Assembly: GCA_902778055.1 (NCBI GenBank)
Contig: CACYWL010000004.1
Coordinates: forward strand, 86,137 to 150,136
Length of the DNA stretch: 64,000 nucleotides
Direction of reading: 5' to 3'
DNA from: an uncultured Eubacteriales bacterium
GTDB taxonomy: Bacteria > Bacillota > Clostridia > Christensenellales > Aristaeellaceae
The notes beneath the pieces are model-generated. The model did no database searches, was not told the origin of the DNA, and saw only the letters and a list, made by a program, of their open reading frames with translations. The translations under genes and the position numbers were made by a program. Shown here piece by piece: positions 51,572-61,080 of the stretch (positions within the stretch are counted from its first letter, which is position 1; the number at the start of each line of letters is the position of its first letter).

Positions 51572-52575
51572 CCGGGCTGGACGCGCTCCGGGAAAGACTC
51601 CGGCCGCTGCCGGAGGGACCGTGCCTGATGGGCCTCAGCGGGGGAGCGGATTCGGTGGGGCTGATGCATCTGCTGCTCCCTCTGCGCGAGAAGAACGGGT
51701 TTCAGCTGGAGGCGGTTCATGTAAACCACGGGCTTCGCGGGGCGGAGTCCGACGGGGACGAGGCCTTTGCACGGGAACTGTGCGCGAGGGAAGGCGTACC
51801 CTTCCGGTCCGTCCGGCTGGAGCTGGGCGGAAGGCGCGATGAGAACGCGGCCCGGGAGGCCCGGTACAAGGTTTTTGAGGAGACGATGAGGGAACTCGGC
51901 CTTCGGACGCTGATCCTGGCGCACCAGATGGACGATCAGGCGGAAACCTTCCTGATGCGGCTGCTCCGGGGCGCCGGACCGGAAGGACTGGCAGGCATGA
52001 GGCCGGAGGAAAAACGCGGGGAATACACGCTTCTCCGGCCGATGCTGGAGATTTCCGGAGCGGAGATCCGGGAAGCGCTGCGGGCTGCGGGAATCCCCTG
52101 GCGGGAGGACGGAAGCAACCGGGATCCCGCCTATTTCAGGAACCGGATCCGGCTGGAGCTGATGCCGCTGATGGAGAGCATGATTCCCGGTGCGGCCGGA
52201 CGGATTGCACGGGCCGCGGGGCTGATCGGCCGGGAAAACGAGGCGATGACCGCGGAGGCGGAGCGGCTGCTGGAGGCCTGCGAAGCGCCGGAGGGCCTGA
52301 TGCTTCAGCCCCTGGAGGAAGCCCCGGAGGCGCTCCGGGGACGGGTGATCCGCCGCTGGTGGCGCCGGAGCGTACCGCCGAGGGAGGAGAGGGAGCTGAG
52401 CTACGATCAGACCCGGAGGGTGACGGCCCTGCCGGAGGCTCCCCGGGGAACCATTGAAAACCTTCCCGGAGGCTGGCGCGTCCGCCGGGAAAAGGACCGG
52501 CTCCGGCTGCTGGATCCGGAGAACAGAACGAAGAACAACCGTCCCGGAAGGAAGAAGGGAAGAACGCATGATTGA
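51547..52575 (+). CDS. tilS: tRNA(Ile)-lysidine synthase
   Basis: This 342-residue enzyme joins lysine to C34 of the AUA-reading isoleucine tRNA. The PP-loop is SGGADS (31-36), followed by VHVNHGLRG and HQMDDQAETFLMRLLRG, all typical. The family is often 430-470 residues. This copy appears to lack most of the TilS C-terminal domain, as short forms do. The start is uncertain: ATG 51547 overlaps the previous gene by 25 bp, while TTG 51568 would give a TTGA overlap; neither has a good ribosome binding site. tilS-hpt-ftsH is a conserved Firmicutes order. Confidence 0.9.
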   Translation: MRGAAAALTGLDALRERLRPLPEGPCLMGLSGGADSVGLMHLLLPLREKNGFQLEAVHVNHGLRGAESDGDEAFARELCAREGVPFRSVRLELGGRRDENAAREARYKVFEETMRELGLRTLILAHQMDDQAETFLMRLLRGAGPEGLAGMRPEEKRGEYTLLRPMLEISGAEIREALRAAGIPWREDGSNRDPAYFRNRIRLELMPLMESMIPGAAGRIARAAGLIGRENEAMTAEAERLLEACEAPEGLMLQPLEEAPEALRGRVIRRWWRRSVPPREERELSYDQTRRVTALPEAPRGTIENLPGGWRVRREKDRLRLLDPENRTKNNRPGRKKGRTHD

Positions 52576-53134
52576 TACCAAGGGAACGCTGTATCAGGAT
52601 CTGACCAAGATTCTGGTGACCAGGGACCAGATTGCCGAGAAGGTCCGGGACCTGGGCCGGGTGCTGACGGAGCGCTATCAGGGAAAAAGCCCCGTGATGG
52701 TGTGCATCCTGAAGGGGGCTGCGACCTTTTTTACGGATCTGGTCCGGGAGATTGACCTTCCGCTGACCATGGAATTCATGGCGGTTTCAAGCTACGGCAG
52801 CGCCACCAAGACCAGCGGGGTGGTCCGGGTGCTGAAGGATCTGGACAACGATGTTCTGGGCCGGGATGTCATCATTGTGGAGGACATCGTGGACTCCGGC
52901 GTGACGCTGAACTACCTGAAGGGCATGCTGCAGCACCGGGGAGCCGCGTCCATCTGCATCGTGACGCTGCTGGACAAGCCGGAGCGGCGGCGGGTAAAGG
53001 ATCTGAAGGTGGATTACAGCTGTTTCAACATCCCGGACGAGTTTGTGGTGGGCTACGGACTCGATTATGATCAGGCCTACCGGAATCTTCCGGATATCGG
53101 TGTGCTGTCACCGAAGGTCTATGAGAAACGCTAA
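52568..53134 (+). CDS. hpt: hypoxanthine phosphoribosyltransferase
   Basis: The 188-residue purine salvage enzyme makes IMP or GMP from hypoxanthine or guanine and PRPP. The PRPP site is VEDIVDSGVTL (104-114), and a C-terminal VGYGLDYDQAYRNL motif is typical. The start overlaps the tilS end by 8 bp. In Firmicutes Hpt can bind FtsH and stimulates ftsH expression in some species, but nothing here proves that. Confidence 0.96.
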   Translation: MIDTKGTLYQDLTKILVTRDQIAEKVRDLGRVLTERYQGKSPVMVCILKGAATFFTDLVREIDLPLTMEFMAVSSYGSATKTSGVVRVLKDLDNDVLGRDVIIVEDIVDSGVTLNYLKGMLQHRGAASICIVTLLDKPERRRVKDLKVDYSCFNIPDEFVVGYGLDYDQAYRNLPDIGVLSPKVYEKR

Positions 53135-53152
53135 GACAGGGAGGACAAAGCC

Positions 53153-55207
53153 TTGAAAAAATCCAGGGGGATTGGCGGCTATCTGGCGCTGCTGGGCACG
53201 CTGCTGGTGATCGCCGTGCTGCTGAACGGCGGACTGAATCAGACCGTTTCCAGACGGATTGAGTATCCGCAGCTGCTGCAGATGATCGAGGAGGGCAAGG
53301 TGGCCCGGGTCGCCATCCGGAACAATTCGCTGGTCGGCCTGACGAAAAACACGCAGGTGCCGAGCCTCGCGTTTCCGGAGTCGGACTATGACTTTGAAAC
53401 AACGATCGGCAGCGATTTCTGGGATACCGTTCGGGTGATGAAGGCGAAGAAGGACGGGGTGGACCCGTCCCTGATTTCCATTCATGATCTGGACTTTCAG
53501 ATTCAGTACCGCGCGCCGGTGCAGATCCCCTGGTGGTATGAATTCCTGCCCTATGTGATCATGCTCGTGCTGATGGCGGCGTTCTGGATGTTCATGCTGC
53601 GCTCCCAGGGCGGCGGCCGGGGCGTCATGAATTTCTCCCGCAGCCGGGCCAAGGTGGCGGACCAGACCAAGATGAAGGTTACTTTCGCGGACGTGGCCGG
53701 CGCGGAGGAGGAGAAGGAAGAGCTTCAGGAAATGGTTGATTTCCTGAAAAATCCGAAGGGCTATACGGAGATGGGAGCCCGCATTCCGAAGGGCGTTCTG
53801 CTGGTTGGACCTCCCGGAACGGGCAAGACGCTGCTGGCCAAGGCGGTGGCCGGAGAGGCCGGCGTTCCCTTTTTCTCCATCAGCGGCAGCGACTTTGTGG
53901 AAATGTTTGTGGGCGTCGGCGCCAGCCGCGTCCGGGATCTTTTTGACCAGGCCAAGAAGGTGGCTCCGGCGATTGTGTTCATCGATGAAATCGACGCGGT
54001 GGGCCGTCACCGCGGCGCCGGCCTGGGCGGAGGACACGATGAACGGGAGCAGACGCTGAACCAGCTGCTGGTGGAGATGGACGGCTTCGCCGTGAATGAG
54101 GGAATCATCGTCATGGCGGCCACGAACCGGCGGGATATCCTGGATCCGGCGCTGATGCGCCCGGGCAGGTTTGACCGGCAGGTGACCGTCAATTATCCCG
54201 ATCAGGACGGCCGCGTGGCCATTCTGAAGGTCCACAGCCGGGGCAAGCCCCTGGCGGCGGACGTGGATCTGAACAACATTGCCAAGCGCATGCCCTATGC
54301 GACGGGCGCGGATCTGGAAAATGTCATGAACGAGGCCGCCATTCTGGCGACCCGGGCCCGGAAGAAGCAGATCGACCAGCAGCTGCTGGTGGACGCGATT
54401 GCCCGGGTGCAGATGGGACCGGAAAAGAAGAGCCACAAGGTCAACGAAAAGGACCGCCGCATGGTGGCTTTCCACGAGGGCGGACACGCGATTGTGGGAC
54501 ATGTGCTGCCCGGCTGCGACGACGTGCATCTCATCACGATCGTTCCCCGGGGCATGGCCGCCGGTCATACGCTGGCGCTGCCGGCGGAGGAGCATGACAA
54601 CCTGAGCCGGAGCGAGCTGACGGATCAGCTGGCCATGATGCTGGGCGGACACGCGGCGGAGGAGGTTTTCCTCCATGAGATCTATACCGGCTCCTCCAGC
54701 GATCTGAAGCGGGCGACGGAGATCTGCCGCAAGATGGTGACCCAGTTCGGCATGAGCGACGAGATCGGAACCATTTACCTGGGGAGCGACCAGGAAGTCT
54801 TTGTCGGCATGGAGTTCGGCCAGACCCGGGAATACAGCGAGGAGGTCGCAGCCAGGATCGACCGGGAGGTCGGACGGATGCTGGAGACCGCCTACGACCG
54901 GGCAAAGGCGATTCTGGAGAAAAACAGGGACCGGATGGAAATGCTGGTGGAGGCTCTTCTGGCCCAGGAGACCCTGAACAGGGCGGAGTTTGTCGCGCTG
55001 ATGGATCAGGGAATCAAGCCGGACGGATCGGACGGGGACAAGCCCCGGGGCCTGCAGCAGATTCTGGAGGACGCCGGAAAGGAAGAGAACGCCGCACCGG
55101 AGAACGGGGAAACGGCGGAGCATGCGCCCGAGGAGGAGCCGTCCGCTCCGTCCGAGGGGTACCGTCCGGCGCCTGAAAAGGATTCCACGGAATATCTGAA
55201 CGACTGA
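53153..55207 (+). CDS. ftsH: ATP-dependent zinc metalloprotease FtsH
   Basis: This 684-residue membrane protease breaks down short-lived regulators and unassembled membrane proteins. Two helices flank an outer domain (about 10-140). The AAA module has Walker A GPPGTGKT (219-226), Walker [15 protein letters not shown] and an SRH arginine in RPGRFDRQ. The zinc site is HEGGH (441-445, HExxH type). The tail beyond about 630 is acidic and variable. The start is TTG after AGGGAGGAC. The order tilS-hpt-ftsH is standard. Confidence 0.96.
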   Translation: MKKSRGIGGYLALLGTLLVIAVLLNGGLNQTVSRRIEYPQLLQMIEEGKVARVAIRNNSLVGLTKNTQVPSLAFPESDYDFETTIGSDFWDTVRVMKAKKDGVDPSLISIHDLDFQIQYRAPVQIPWWYEFLPYVIMLVLMAAFWMFMLRSQGGGRGVMNFSRSRAKVADQTKMKVTFADVAGAEEEKEELQEMVDFLKNPKGYTEMGARIPKGVLLVGPPGTGKTLLAKAVAGEAGVPFFSISGSDFVEMFVGVGASRVRDLFDQAKKVAPAIVFIDEIDAVGRHRGAGLGGGHDEREQTLNQLLVEMDGFAVNEGIIVMAATNRRDILDPALMRPGRFDRQVTVNYPDQDGRVAILKVHSRGKPLAADVDLNNIAKRMPYATGADLENVMNEAAILATRARKKQIDQQLLVDAIARVQMGPEKKSHKVNEKDRRMVAFHEGGHAIVGHVLPGCDDVHLITIVPRGMAAGHTLALPAEEHDNLSRSELTDQLAMMLGGHAAEEVFLHEIYTGSSSDLKRATEICRKMVTQFGMSDEIGTIYLGSDQEVFVGMEFGQTREYSEEVAARIDREVGRMLETAYDRAKAILEKNRDRMEMLVEALLAQETLNRAEFVALMDQGIKPDGSDGDKPRGLQQILEDAGKEENAAPENGETAEHAPEEEPSAPSEGYRPAPEKDSTEYLND

Positions 55208-55209
55208 AG

Positions 55210-55227
55210 CCCCGCGGATCCGCGGGG
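55210..55227. repeat. 18 bp perfect palindrome after ftsH
   Basis: CCCCGCGGATCCGCGGGG can form a very stable hairpin. A second pair, CCCCGTC/GACGGGG, follows at about 55233-55260. Neither has a T run. Confidence 0.7.
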
Positions 55228-55314
55228 AACGGACCCCGTCCGGAAGAGCGAAGAGACGGGGCGGGCTTCGGCCCGGATAAGACAGAAGCAAAAGGGAAAG
55301 GAGGGATAGCAGCC

Positions 55315-57285
55315 ATGGCGGAGCAGACACGCCGCCCGCGCCGGGCGGACCGGTATACACAGGCACCTCAGCGGGTCAGCGACGCAGCCGCCCATCCGGC
55401 TTCGGCCGGGGAAAATGCTGTTCCCTCCGCGGCGCTTCAGGAGCAGTCCGGGGCGGCGCAGGTTTCCCGCTATCCGTCTCAGGGGATTCCTCAGATGGCT
55501 CCCCAGACGGGATTTCCGCCGCAGGGAGCGGCTCCCTATCCGCCCCAGGGCATGCCCGCCTATGCCCAGCCTGCGCAGCAGCCTTATCCGCCGCAGTATG
55601 CGCAGCAGCAGTATCAGCAGCAGGCGATGCAGCAGGAGATGGCGCTTCAGGAGGCCTGGCAGCGGGAGCAGCAGCGGCAGATGCAGCTCCAGGAACAGCA
55701 GAGACAGGAGCAGCAGCGACAGGAGCGGGAGAGAGTATCCTCCCAGACCTCCAGCCACGGCGCCTTCAGGGGCTATACGGGCGAAATCCCTGTCGGCCCG
55801 GGAAACCGGGGGGCCGAACCTCCGGCGCAGCCGAAGCCCGGAAAACGGCTTGGGCTGATTCTCGTGCTCGCAGCGCTGGCGGTGGTGCTGATCACGGGCG
55901 GCGTGGTCGGCCTGCAGTCCTATCAGCGCGCCAGGCAGATTCATGAGGCTGTGGCGGCCTACGACAACTTTTTCGCCGAGGGCGTCTATGTCGACGGTAT
56001 TCATCTGGGCGGCATGACCCCGGAGCAGGGGCAGAACTCCGTTCAGAGCCAGATTCAGCGCCGCAACGATGCCTGGCTGGTGACACTGAGCTATCAGGGT
56101 ACGCAGATGGCCCAGATCAACGCGGGCATGCTGGGCATGAGCGTGGACATCGGGCAGGTGCTCAACGATGCCTGGGCGCAGGCCAGATACGGCACCGATG
56201 AGGAAAGATACGCGCAGATGCAGGCGCTGCGGGAGCATCCCTATGAAGCCTACACGGCCACCCCGAGCGGGGACACGTCCGTGATCGATCATGTGCTGCT
56301 GCAGGTCAAGAGCCAGATCGACCGCCAGGCAGTCAACGCAAGGCTGCTGGCCTTCGATCCCACGCAGGCGTACCCCTTCTCCTTCCAGGAGGAATCCAGC
56401 GGGCTGCGGCTGAACACGGAGGAGCTGCGCACAGAGCTGTATCACATGGTTTCCACCATGAGCAGCGGTACCCTGGAGCTTCAGCCGGAGACGGTGGAGC
56501 CGGAGGTGCACATTCTGGATCTGCAGAAGCACTATATGCTGAGATCCTCCGTCTATACCCCGATTTCCACTTCCTCGGAGGAGAACCGGAACAACAACAT
56601 CCGGCGGGCCTTTGAATTCATCAACGGCTATGTGCTTCAGCCCGGAGATCAGTTCAGCTTCAACAGCGTGGTCGGCCAGCGGACGGAGGAAAACGGCTTC
56701 TTTCCGGCCATTGAATACGCTTACGGCGAGCACGTGATGGGCATCGGCGGCGGCGTCTGCCAGGCGAGCACCACCCTGTACCAGGCGGCCGTCTGTGCCG
56801 GGCTGCAGATCGTCAAGCGTCAGCCCCATTCCGACGCCGTTTCCTATACGGAATACGGAAAGGATGCCACGGTTTACTGGGTGGGCAAGCGGAAGATCGA
56901 CCTGGTCTTCAGAAACAGCTCCGAGGATCCGATCTACATGGTGGCCTCCGTTCTGCAGGATCCGAGCAACAAGCGGCGCCTGATTGCCAAGGTCATGATG
57001 TACGGCGCGGATATGGGCGACGTGCGCTACGAAATCGAGACCAAAACCGTACAGGAAATAGATCCCCCGGAAAACCCGGTCTACGTGAAGGACAAGGAGG
57101 GGACCTATGTCACCTATACGGATCAGCAGAAATCCGTATCCAAGGCCAAGCCCGGATACGTCGTCGAGAGCTATCGGGTGAAATACGCCGGAAACACGGA
57201 GACGGAACGCACGATCCTCTACACGGATACCTATGATCCGAAGCCGGAGAGAATCTATGTGGGCGTGAACCGGCGGGGGGACTAG
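55315..57285 (+). CDS. VanW-family membrane protein with Gln-rich N-terminus
   Basis: This 656-residue protein has a long Gln/Pro-rich cytoplasmic tail (about 1-165, with a run of QQ and RQEQQRQ), one helix (about 180-200), a repeat of peptidoglycan-binding-like type (about 215-390: VYVDGIHLGGMTPEQGQ), a VanW domain (about 420-550: NAFxxxxGxQ-like YVLQPGDQFSFNSVVGQRTE, GGGVCQASTTLYQAA) and a short G5-like end. VanW proteins are common in glycopeptide-resistance and other Firmicutes loci; the role is not known. AAAGGAGG precedes the ATG. Confidence 0.87.
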   Translation: MAEQTRRPRRADRYTQAPQRVSDAAAHPASAGENAVPSAALQEQSGAAQVSRYPSQGIPQMAPQTGFPPQGAAPYPPQGMPAYAQPAQQPYPPQYAQQQYQQQAMQQEMALQEAWQREQQRQMQLQEQQRQEQQRQERERVSSQTSSHGAFRGYTGEIPVGPGNRGAEPPAQPKPGKRLGLILVLAALAVVLITGGVVGLQSYQRARQIHEAVAAYDNFFAEGVYVDGIHLGGMTPEQGQNSVQSQIQRRNDAWLVTLSYQGTQMAQINAGMLGMSVDIGQVLNDAWAQARYGTDEERYAQMQALREHPYEAYTATPSGDTSVIDHVLLQVKSQIDRQAVNARLLAFDPTQAYPFSFQEESSGLRLNTEELRTELYHMVSTMSSGTLELQPETVEPEVHILDLQKHYMLRSSVYTPISTSSEENRNNNIRRAFEFINGYVLQPGDQFSFNSVVGQRTEENGFFPAIEYAYGEHVMGIGGGVCQASTTLYQAAVCAGLQIVKRQPHSDAVSYTEYGKDATVYWVGKRKIDLVFRNSSEDPIYMVASVLQDPSNKRRLIAKVMMYGADMGDVRYEIETKTVQEIDPPENPVYVKDKEGTYVTYTDQQKSVSKAKPGYVVESYRVKYAGNTETERTILYTDTYDPKPERIYVGVNRRGD

Positions 57286-57345
57286 GGATAAAGCAGCGTA
57301 CGGGGACAGACGGACGGAGAGGCTCCGCATGCCCGGAAAACGGTC

Positions 57346-57374
57346 TTTTCAGAAGTGCAAACCTGTGCTATAAT
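57346..57374 (+). promoter_or_regulatory. promoter of fba
   Basis: Perfect -10 TATAAT (57369-57374) with a -35 of TTTTCA (57346-57351), 17 bp apart. Confidence 0.65.
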
Positions 57375-57404
57375 GCATGTATCTTAGGAAGAGGAGGAAT
57401 TCCC

Positions 57405-58343
57405 ATGCCCATTGTTACAACAACCGAAATGTTTAAGAAGGCCTATGCCGGCGGATATGCGGTAGGCGCGTTCAATGTCAACAACATGGAAATTGTTCAA
57501 GGGATCACCGAGGCGGCCGGCGAGCTGAAGGCGCCCGTGATTCTGCAGGTTTCCAAGGGCGCCCGGGCCTATGCGAACCACAACTATCTGGTGCACCTGG
57601 TCCGTGCCGCGGCGGAAAACTATCCGGAGATTCCGATCGCCCTGCACCTGGATCACGGAGATACCTTCGAGCTCTGCAAGGACTGCATCGACGGCGGCTT
57701 TACCTCCGTCATGATCGACGCCAGCTCCAAGCCCTATGAGGAGAACATTGCCCTGACCCGCAAGGTGGTTGAGTACGCCCATGACCACGGCGTGGTGGTC
57801 GAGGCGGAGCTGGGCACCCTGGCCGGCGTGGAGGACGAGGTTTCCGTGGACGCCGACAAGGCCATGTATACCCATCCGGAAGAGGTGGAGGATTTTGCGA
57901 CCCGGACCGGCTGCGACAGCCTGGCCATCGCGATCGGAACCAGCCACGGCGCCTACAAGTTCAAGCCCGGCACCAAGCCCCAGCTGCGGTTTGACGTGCT
58001 GGAGGAGTGCTCCCGCAGGCTGCCCGGTTTCCCGATCGTGCTGCACGGAGCTTCTTCCGTTCCGCAGGAATTCGTCAAGGAGATCAACAGCTACGGAGGC
58101 AACATGCCCGGCGCCATCGGCATTCCGGAGGAGCAGCTGGCTCAGGCCGCGAAGATGGCGGTCTGCAAGATCAACATTGACTCCGACATCCGTCTCGCCA
58201 TGACCGCGAGCATCCGGAAGTACTTCGCGGAGCATCCGGATCACTTTGATCCCCGCCAGTACCTGAAGCCGGCCCGCCAGGCGGTCAAGGACATGGTCGC
58301 CCACAAGATTGTGGACGTGCTGGGCTGCAACGGTAAGGCCTGA
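57405..58343 (+). CDS. fba: class II fructose-bisphosphate aldolase
   Basis: This 312-residue zinc-dependent aldolase of glycolysis and gluconeogenesis splits fructose 1,6-bisphosphate into two triose phosphates. Class II signs are ALHLDHGDTFELCKDCIDGG (zinc His and catalytic Asp), VEAELGTLAGVEDEV and ISTSHGAYK-like IGTSHGAYKF. The glycine-rich phosphate site is GASSVPQEFV. AGGAGGAAT precedes the ATG. Own promoter and a strong terminator make it a single-gene unit. Confidence 0.96.
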   Translation: MPIVTTTEMFKKAYAGGYAVGAFNVNNMEIVQGITEAAGELKAPVILQVSKGARAYANHNYLVHLVRAAAENYPEIPIALHLDHGDTFELCKDCIDGGFTSVMIDASSKPYEENIALTRKVVEYAHDHGVVVEAELGTLAGVEDEVSVDADKAMYTHPEEVEDFATRTGCDSLAIAIGTSHGAYKFKPGTKPQLRFDVLEECSRRLPGFPIVLHGASSVPQEFVKEINSYGGNMPGAIGIPEEQLAQAAKMAVCKINIDSDIRLAMTASIRKYFAEHPDHFDPRQYLKPARQAVKDMVAHKIVDVLGCNGKA

Positions 58344-58359
58344 TTTTCCCGCGTATTTC

Positions 58360-58387
58360 GCTCCCCCAAACCGGGGGAGCTTTTTTT
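58360..58387 (+). terminator. terminator after fba
   Basis: GCTCCCCC (58360-58367) pairs with GGGGGAGC (58373-58380), then seven T. Confidence 0.92.
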
Positions 58388-58559
58388 CTGAATTCTTGAT
58401 CCTGCTTCGCTCATGCGTGAAGCAGCTCGTCCGAAACGGAGAAACAGGCTGGATGTATCCAAAAAAAGAAGGCCCGGATCGGGAAAACGGAGAGTGAATA
58501 TACCGGAAAACAGACTCGGCTGAAAAACTGGACAACAGGGCCAAATTAAGCCGGAAAGG

Positions 58560-58588
58560 TTGCAAATCAAGCGGAGGCATGATAGAAT
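58560..58588 (+). promoter_or_regulatory. promoter of the DUF1858 gene
   Basis: A -35 TTGCAA (58560-58565), 17 bp, -10 TAGAAT (58583-58588). Confidence 0.65.
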
Positions 58589-58638
58589 ACCCGCGAAATC
58601 TGCAGGGAAATCCCTGATTTCGGAAGGAGTATTCAAGC

Positions 58639-58839
58639 ATGGTCAATGAAAAGACTCTTGTCGGAGAGATTGTAAGGAATCATCCGGAAGCGGTGGAAGT
58701 GCTGATGTCCATCGGGATGCACTGCCTGGGCTGCCCGGCCAGCCAGATGGAAAGCCTGGAGGATGCGTGCATGGTGCACGGGTTTGATCCGGCGCAGGTG
58801 GTCGAAGCCATCAACGAAAGAATCGAAGCTGCCAGCTGA
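58639..58839 (+). CDS. DUF1858 domain protein
   Basis: This 66-residue protein is entirely a DUF1858 domain: TLVGEIVRNHPEAVEVLMSI, then GMHCLGCPAS with a CxxC pair (Cys34, Cys37) and VVEAINERIE. The domain is known on its own or fused to hybrid-cluster and redox proteins and may bind an iron-sulfur cluster or take part in redox chemistry; this is not proven. GGAAGGAG precedes the ATG. A hairpin terminator follows. Confidence 0.88.
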   Translation: MVNEKTLVGEIVRNHPEAVEVLMSIGMHCLGCPASQMESLEDACMVHGFDPAQVVEAINERIEAAS

Positions 58840-58849
58840 AGGCTGGACG

Positions 58850-58884
58850 GAACCGTGCCCCTGCTTTGGGGGGTACGGTTCTTT
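58850..58884 (+). terminator. terminator after the DUF1858 gene
   Basis: GAACCGT-CCCC pairs with GGGG-ACGGTTC around small internal mismatches, then TTT. Read-through to the next gene is possible. Confidence 0.65.
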
Positions 58885-58928
58885 GCTGTCATTTTGGCCG
58901 GCTCGGCCCGAAAGGAAAGGAAAAGTCA

Positions 58929-59402
58929 ATGCTGAGCATTCGAAGAGCAGAGGAAAGAGATACGGAGGGCGTGCTGAGGCTTCTGAGCCAGGTGCTGGAG
59001 GTGCACGCGGAAATCCGGCCGGACCTTTTTGTTTCCGGTACCCGGAAGTATACCAAGGAGGAAGTGCAGCAGATCTTCCGGGACGAAAACCGGCCGGTTT
59101 TTGTCGCGGTGGATGAAGAGGATCAGGTGGTGGCCTACTGCTTCTGCATTCTGCAGCAAACCGAGCATGCCAACAACCTGCGGGATTCCAAGAGCCTTTA
59201 TATCGACGATTTCTGTGTTGATGAGCGCTGCCGCGGCCAGCACGTGGGCCGGCTGCTGAACGGCTATGTGGTCTCCTATGCGAAGAAAATCGGCTGCTAC
59301 GACATTACCCTCAACGTATGGGAGGGCAACGACCGCGCGATGGGCTTCTACAGGCAGATGGGGTATACGCCCCGGAAAACGGTCATGGAGAAGCTGCTCT
59401 GA
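58929..59402 (+). CDS. GNAT acetyltransferase
   Basis: This 157-residue single GNAT domain begins MLSIRRAEERDTEGVLRLL and has the acetyl-CoA loop VDERCRGQHVGRLL (R/Q-x-x-G-x-G/A variant) and a late NVWEGNDRAMGFYRQMGY typical of the family. The acceptor is not known. The start at 58929 follows AAAGGAAAGGAAA; the longer frame from 58866 has no site. Its end meets htrA at a shared terminator. Confidence 0.9.
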   Translation: MLSIRRAEERDTEGVLRLLSQVLEVHAEIRPDLFVSGTRKYTKEEVQQIFRDENRPVFVAVDEEDQVVAYCFCILQQTEHANNLRDSKSLYIDDFCVDERCRGQHVGRLLNGYVVSYAKKIGCYDITLNVWEGNDRAMGFYRQMGYTPRKTVMEKLL

Positions 59403-59497
59403 GCCCGTTCTTCTCAAACGGGACAGCCGATCCGCTTCCCGCGGAGGACCCATGAAACGGAAGCCCGCGGATCCTTCCGCGGAGCCAGACAGAACAG

Positions 59498-59533
59498 AAA
59501 AAACCGCCCCGGCTTTTCAGCCGGGGCGGTTTT
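59498..59533. terminator. bidirectional terminator between GNAT and htrA genes
   Basis: AACCGCCCCGGC (59502-59513) pairs with GCCGGGGCGGTT (59520-59531) around TTTTCA, with A and T runs on the flanks. Confidence 0.92.
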
Positions 59534-59542
59534 CATCCGGGA

Positions 59543-60850
59543 TTACTGAGCAACTGCATCCACGATGGAGAGGGTCACGGTCAGATCCACATATTCGCCG
59601 TCCTTCGGAATCTCGGTGGCATTGTTCAGATCCACGCCCGTCCGGAAGACCTTCAGAGCAACCTGATCGCCTTCCTTCAGGCTGCCGATGACACCGGTCA
59701 GATCCGAGGTAGAGGCAACCACTGTGCCGTTGGCTTCCACGATGATGTCCCAGGGCTTGACACCCGCCGCTTCCGCGGGGCTGCCGCTTTCCACTTCCAT
59801 CACGTACGCGCCGCGGGGAAGGGAGCTCTGGGCAGAGCCGAGATTCAGGGTTGTGACGGTGACGCCCATGCGGGGACGGCCGCTCAGACCCTGGCCGTTT
59901 TCCCCGGACTTCGCAGCGTTGCCCTCGGAGGAGGTGCCGCCCTCAAAGTCTGAGACATCCGCCTTCATCGCGGCGTCGATCACGGTCTTGGCATCGTTGA
60001 CCGGAATGCACATGCCGATGGATTCCACATTGGCGCCGGAGGAATACCGGCTGCCGGTGTATTTCAGGGTCGGGATGCCGACCAGCTGCGCGTTCAGGTT
60101 GAACATGCCGCCGCCGCTGTTGCCGCTGTTGATGGCCGCGTCGGTCTGGATCATGGTATTGATAACCTCGGAGGTACGGCCGTAGCGATCCGTCGAGGTA
60201 CCGGTATTGATTTCCCGGTTCAGACCGGAAACGATGCCCGCCGTGACGGTTCCGTTGAAGCCGATGGGGTTGCCGATGTTGAACACGAGATCACCGACCT
60301 GCAGCGCGTCGCTGTCCCCCAGCTCCACGGGCTCCAGATCCAGCCCCGGCACGTACAGCACGGCCACATCCAGATCGGAATCGGAGGCCGCAACCGTCGC
60401 CTTCAGGAGCTCCGGCTCCGCCTGGCCTTCCCGGTCCACGGAGACTTCAAGGCTGCTGGCGCCGTCGACCACATGGTAGTTGGTCATGACATATTCCTTC
60501 GCGACAACGACACCGGAACCGCTGCCGTACTTCACCTCACGGCCGGAGTCCTGATTGCCGCCGTTGCCGTAGGGGTAATTGTAACCGAAGAAGTCCCCCC
60601 AGGGGAAATAGTTGAAGCCGCCGTTGCCGTAGCTGTCATAGCGGTTGGAAACCAGCTGATAGTTGTTTACGCCGACGACGCTGTCCTTTACCTTTGCGAT
60701 GGCATCCACAAAGGGCGAGGCCGAGGCTGCCATGACGGAGTCAGAGGCCTGCGCGGGGCGGGAACTCATGAAGCCGGAGCCGATCATCAGACAGGCGACG
60801 GCCAGGGCGATATATCCCAATACTTTCCTGTTCAGAAATTTCTTCATCAT
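59543..60850 (-). CDS. htrA: membrane-anchored HtrA/DegP serine protease
   Basis: This 435-residue envelope quality-control protease has an N-terminal helix (about 9-29), a Gly/Tyr/Asn-rich linker (about 65-105), a trypsin-like domain with His126 in TNYHVVDG, Asp161 in DLDVAVL and Ser245 in GNSGGG, and a C-terminal PDZ domain (about 325-420) for peptide binding. The form with one membrane anchor and one PDZ is typical of Firmicutes. The start is ATG 60850, nine bases after AAAGGAGG. The in-frame TTG at 60856 is less well placed. It diverges from prs. Confidence 0.95.
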   Translation of the reverse strand: MMKKFLNRKVLGYIALAVACLMIGSGFMSSRPAQASDSVMAASASPFVDAIAKVKDSVVGVNNYQLVSNRYDSYGNGGFNYFPWGDFFGYNYPYGNGGNQDSGREVKYGSGSGVVVAKEYVMTNYHVVDGASSLEVSVDREGQAEPELLKATVAASDSDLDVAVLYVPGLDLEPVELGDSDALQVGDLVFNIGNPIGFNGTVTAGIVSGLNREINTGTSTDRYGRTSEVINTMIQTDAAINSGNSGGGMFNLNAQLVGIPTLKYTGSRYSSGANVESIGMCIPVNDAKTVIDAAMKADVSDFEGGTSSEGNAAKSGENGQGLSGRPRMGVTVTTLNLGSAQSSLPRGAYVMEVESGSPAEAAGVKPWDIIVEANGTVVASTSDLTGVIGSLKEGDQVALKVFRTGVDLNNATEIPKDGEYVDLTVTLSIVDAVAQ

Positions 60851-61008
60851 CTTCAAAATCCTCCTTTCCGGATTTCGGGATCAGTATAAAACAGCTTTTT
60901 GTCCGGAGTATGAACGGAATGTAAACGATTTGATGTGAAAAAAAAGCAGGAACGGAACCAGATCGTCCGGAAGCCTGAAATCCTTTGAAAAAATTGACAT
61001 TTTCCCCC

Positions 61009-61037
61009 TTTTCAGCCCGATTTTTTTCAGCTATAAT
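61009..61037 (+). promoter_or_regulatory. promoter of prs
   Basis: Perfect -10 TATAAT (61032-61037) with -35 TTTTCA (61009-61014), 17 bp apart. A TTGACA lies at 60994-60999 but is too far away for this -10. Confidence 0.6.
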
Positions 61038-61080
61038 AGGCTATGTCACCCCTATGCGTGAAATGGAAAGGGAGGACTGC

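Noticed and set aside
55210..55260. GC palindromes after ftsH as a terminator
   Set aside because: No T run follows either hairpin, so they are listed only as an inverted repeat; they could still be a processing or pause site.
60851..60930. Promoter of htrA on the minus strand
   Set aside because: A TATACT lies at about 60884-60889, but no acceptable -35 is found at 16-18 bp, so it was not listed.
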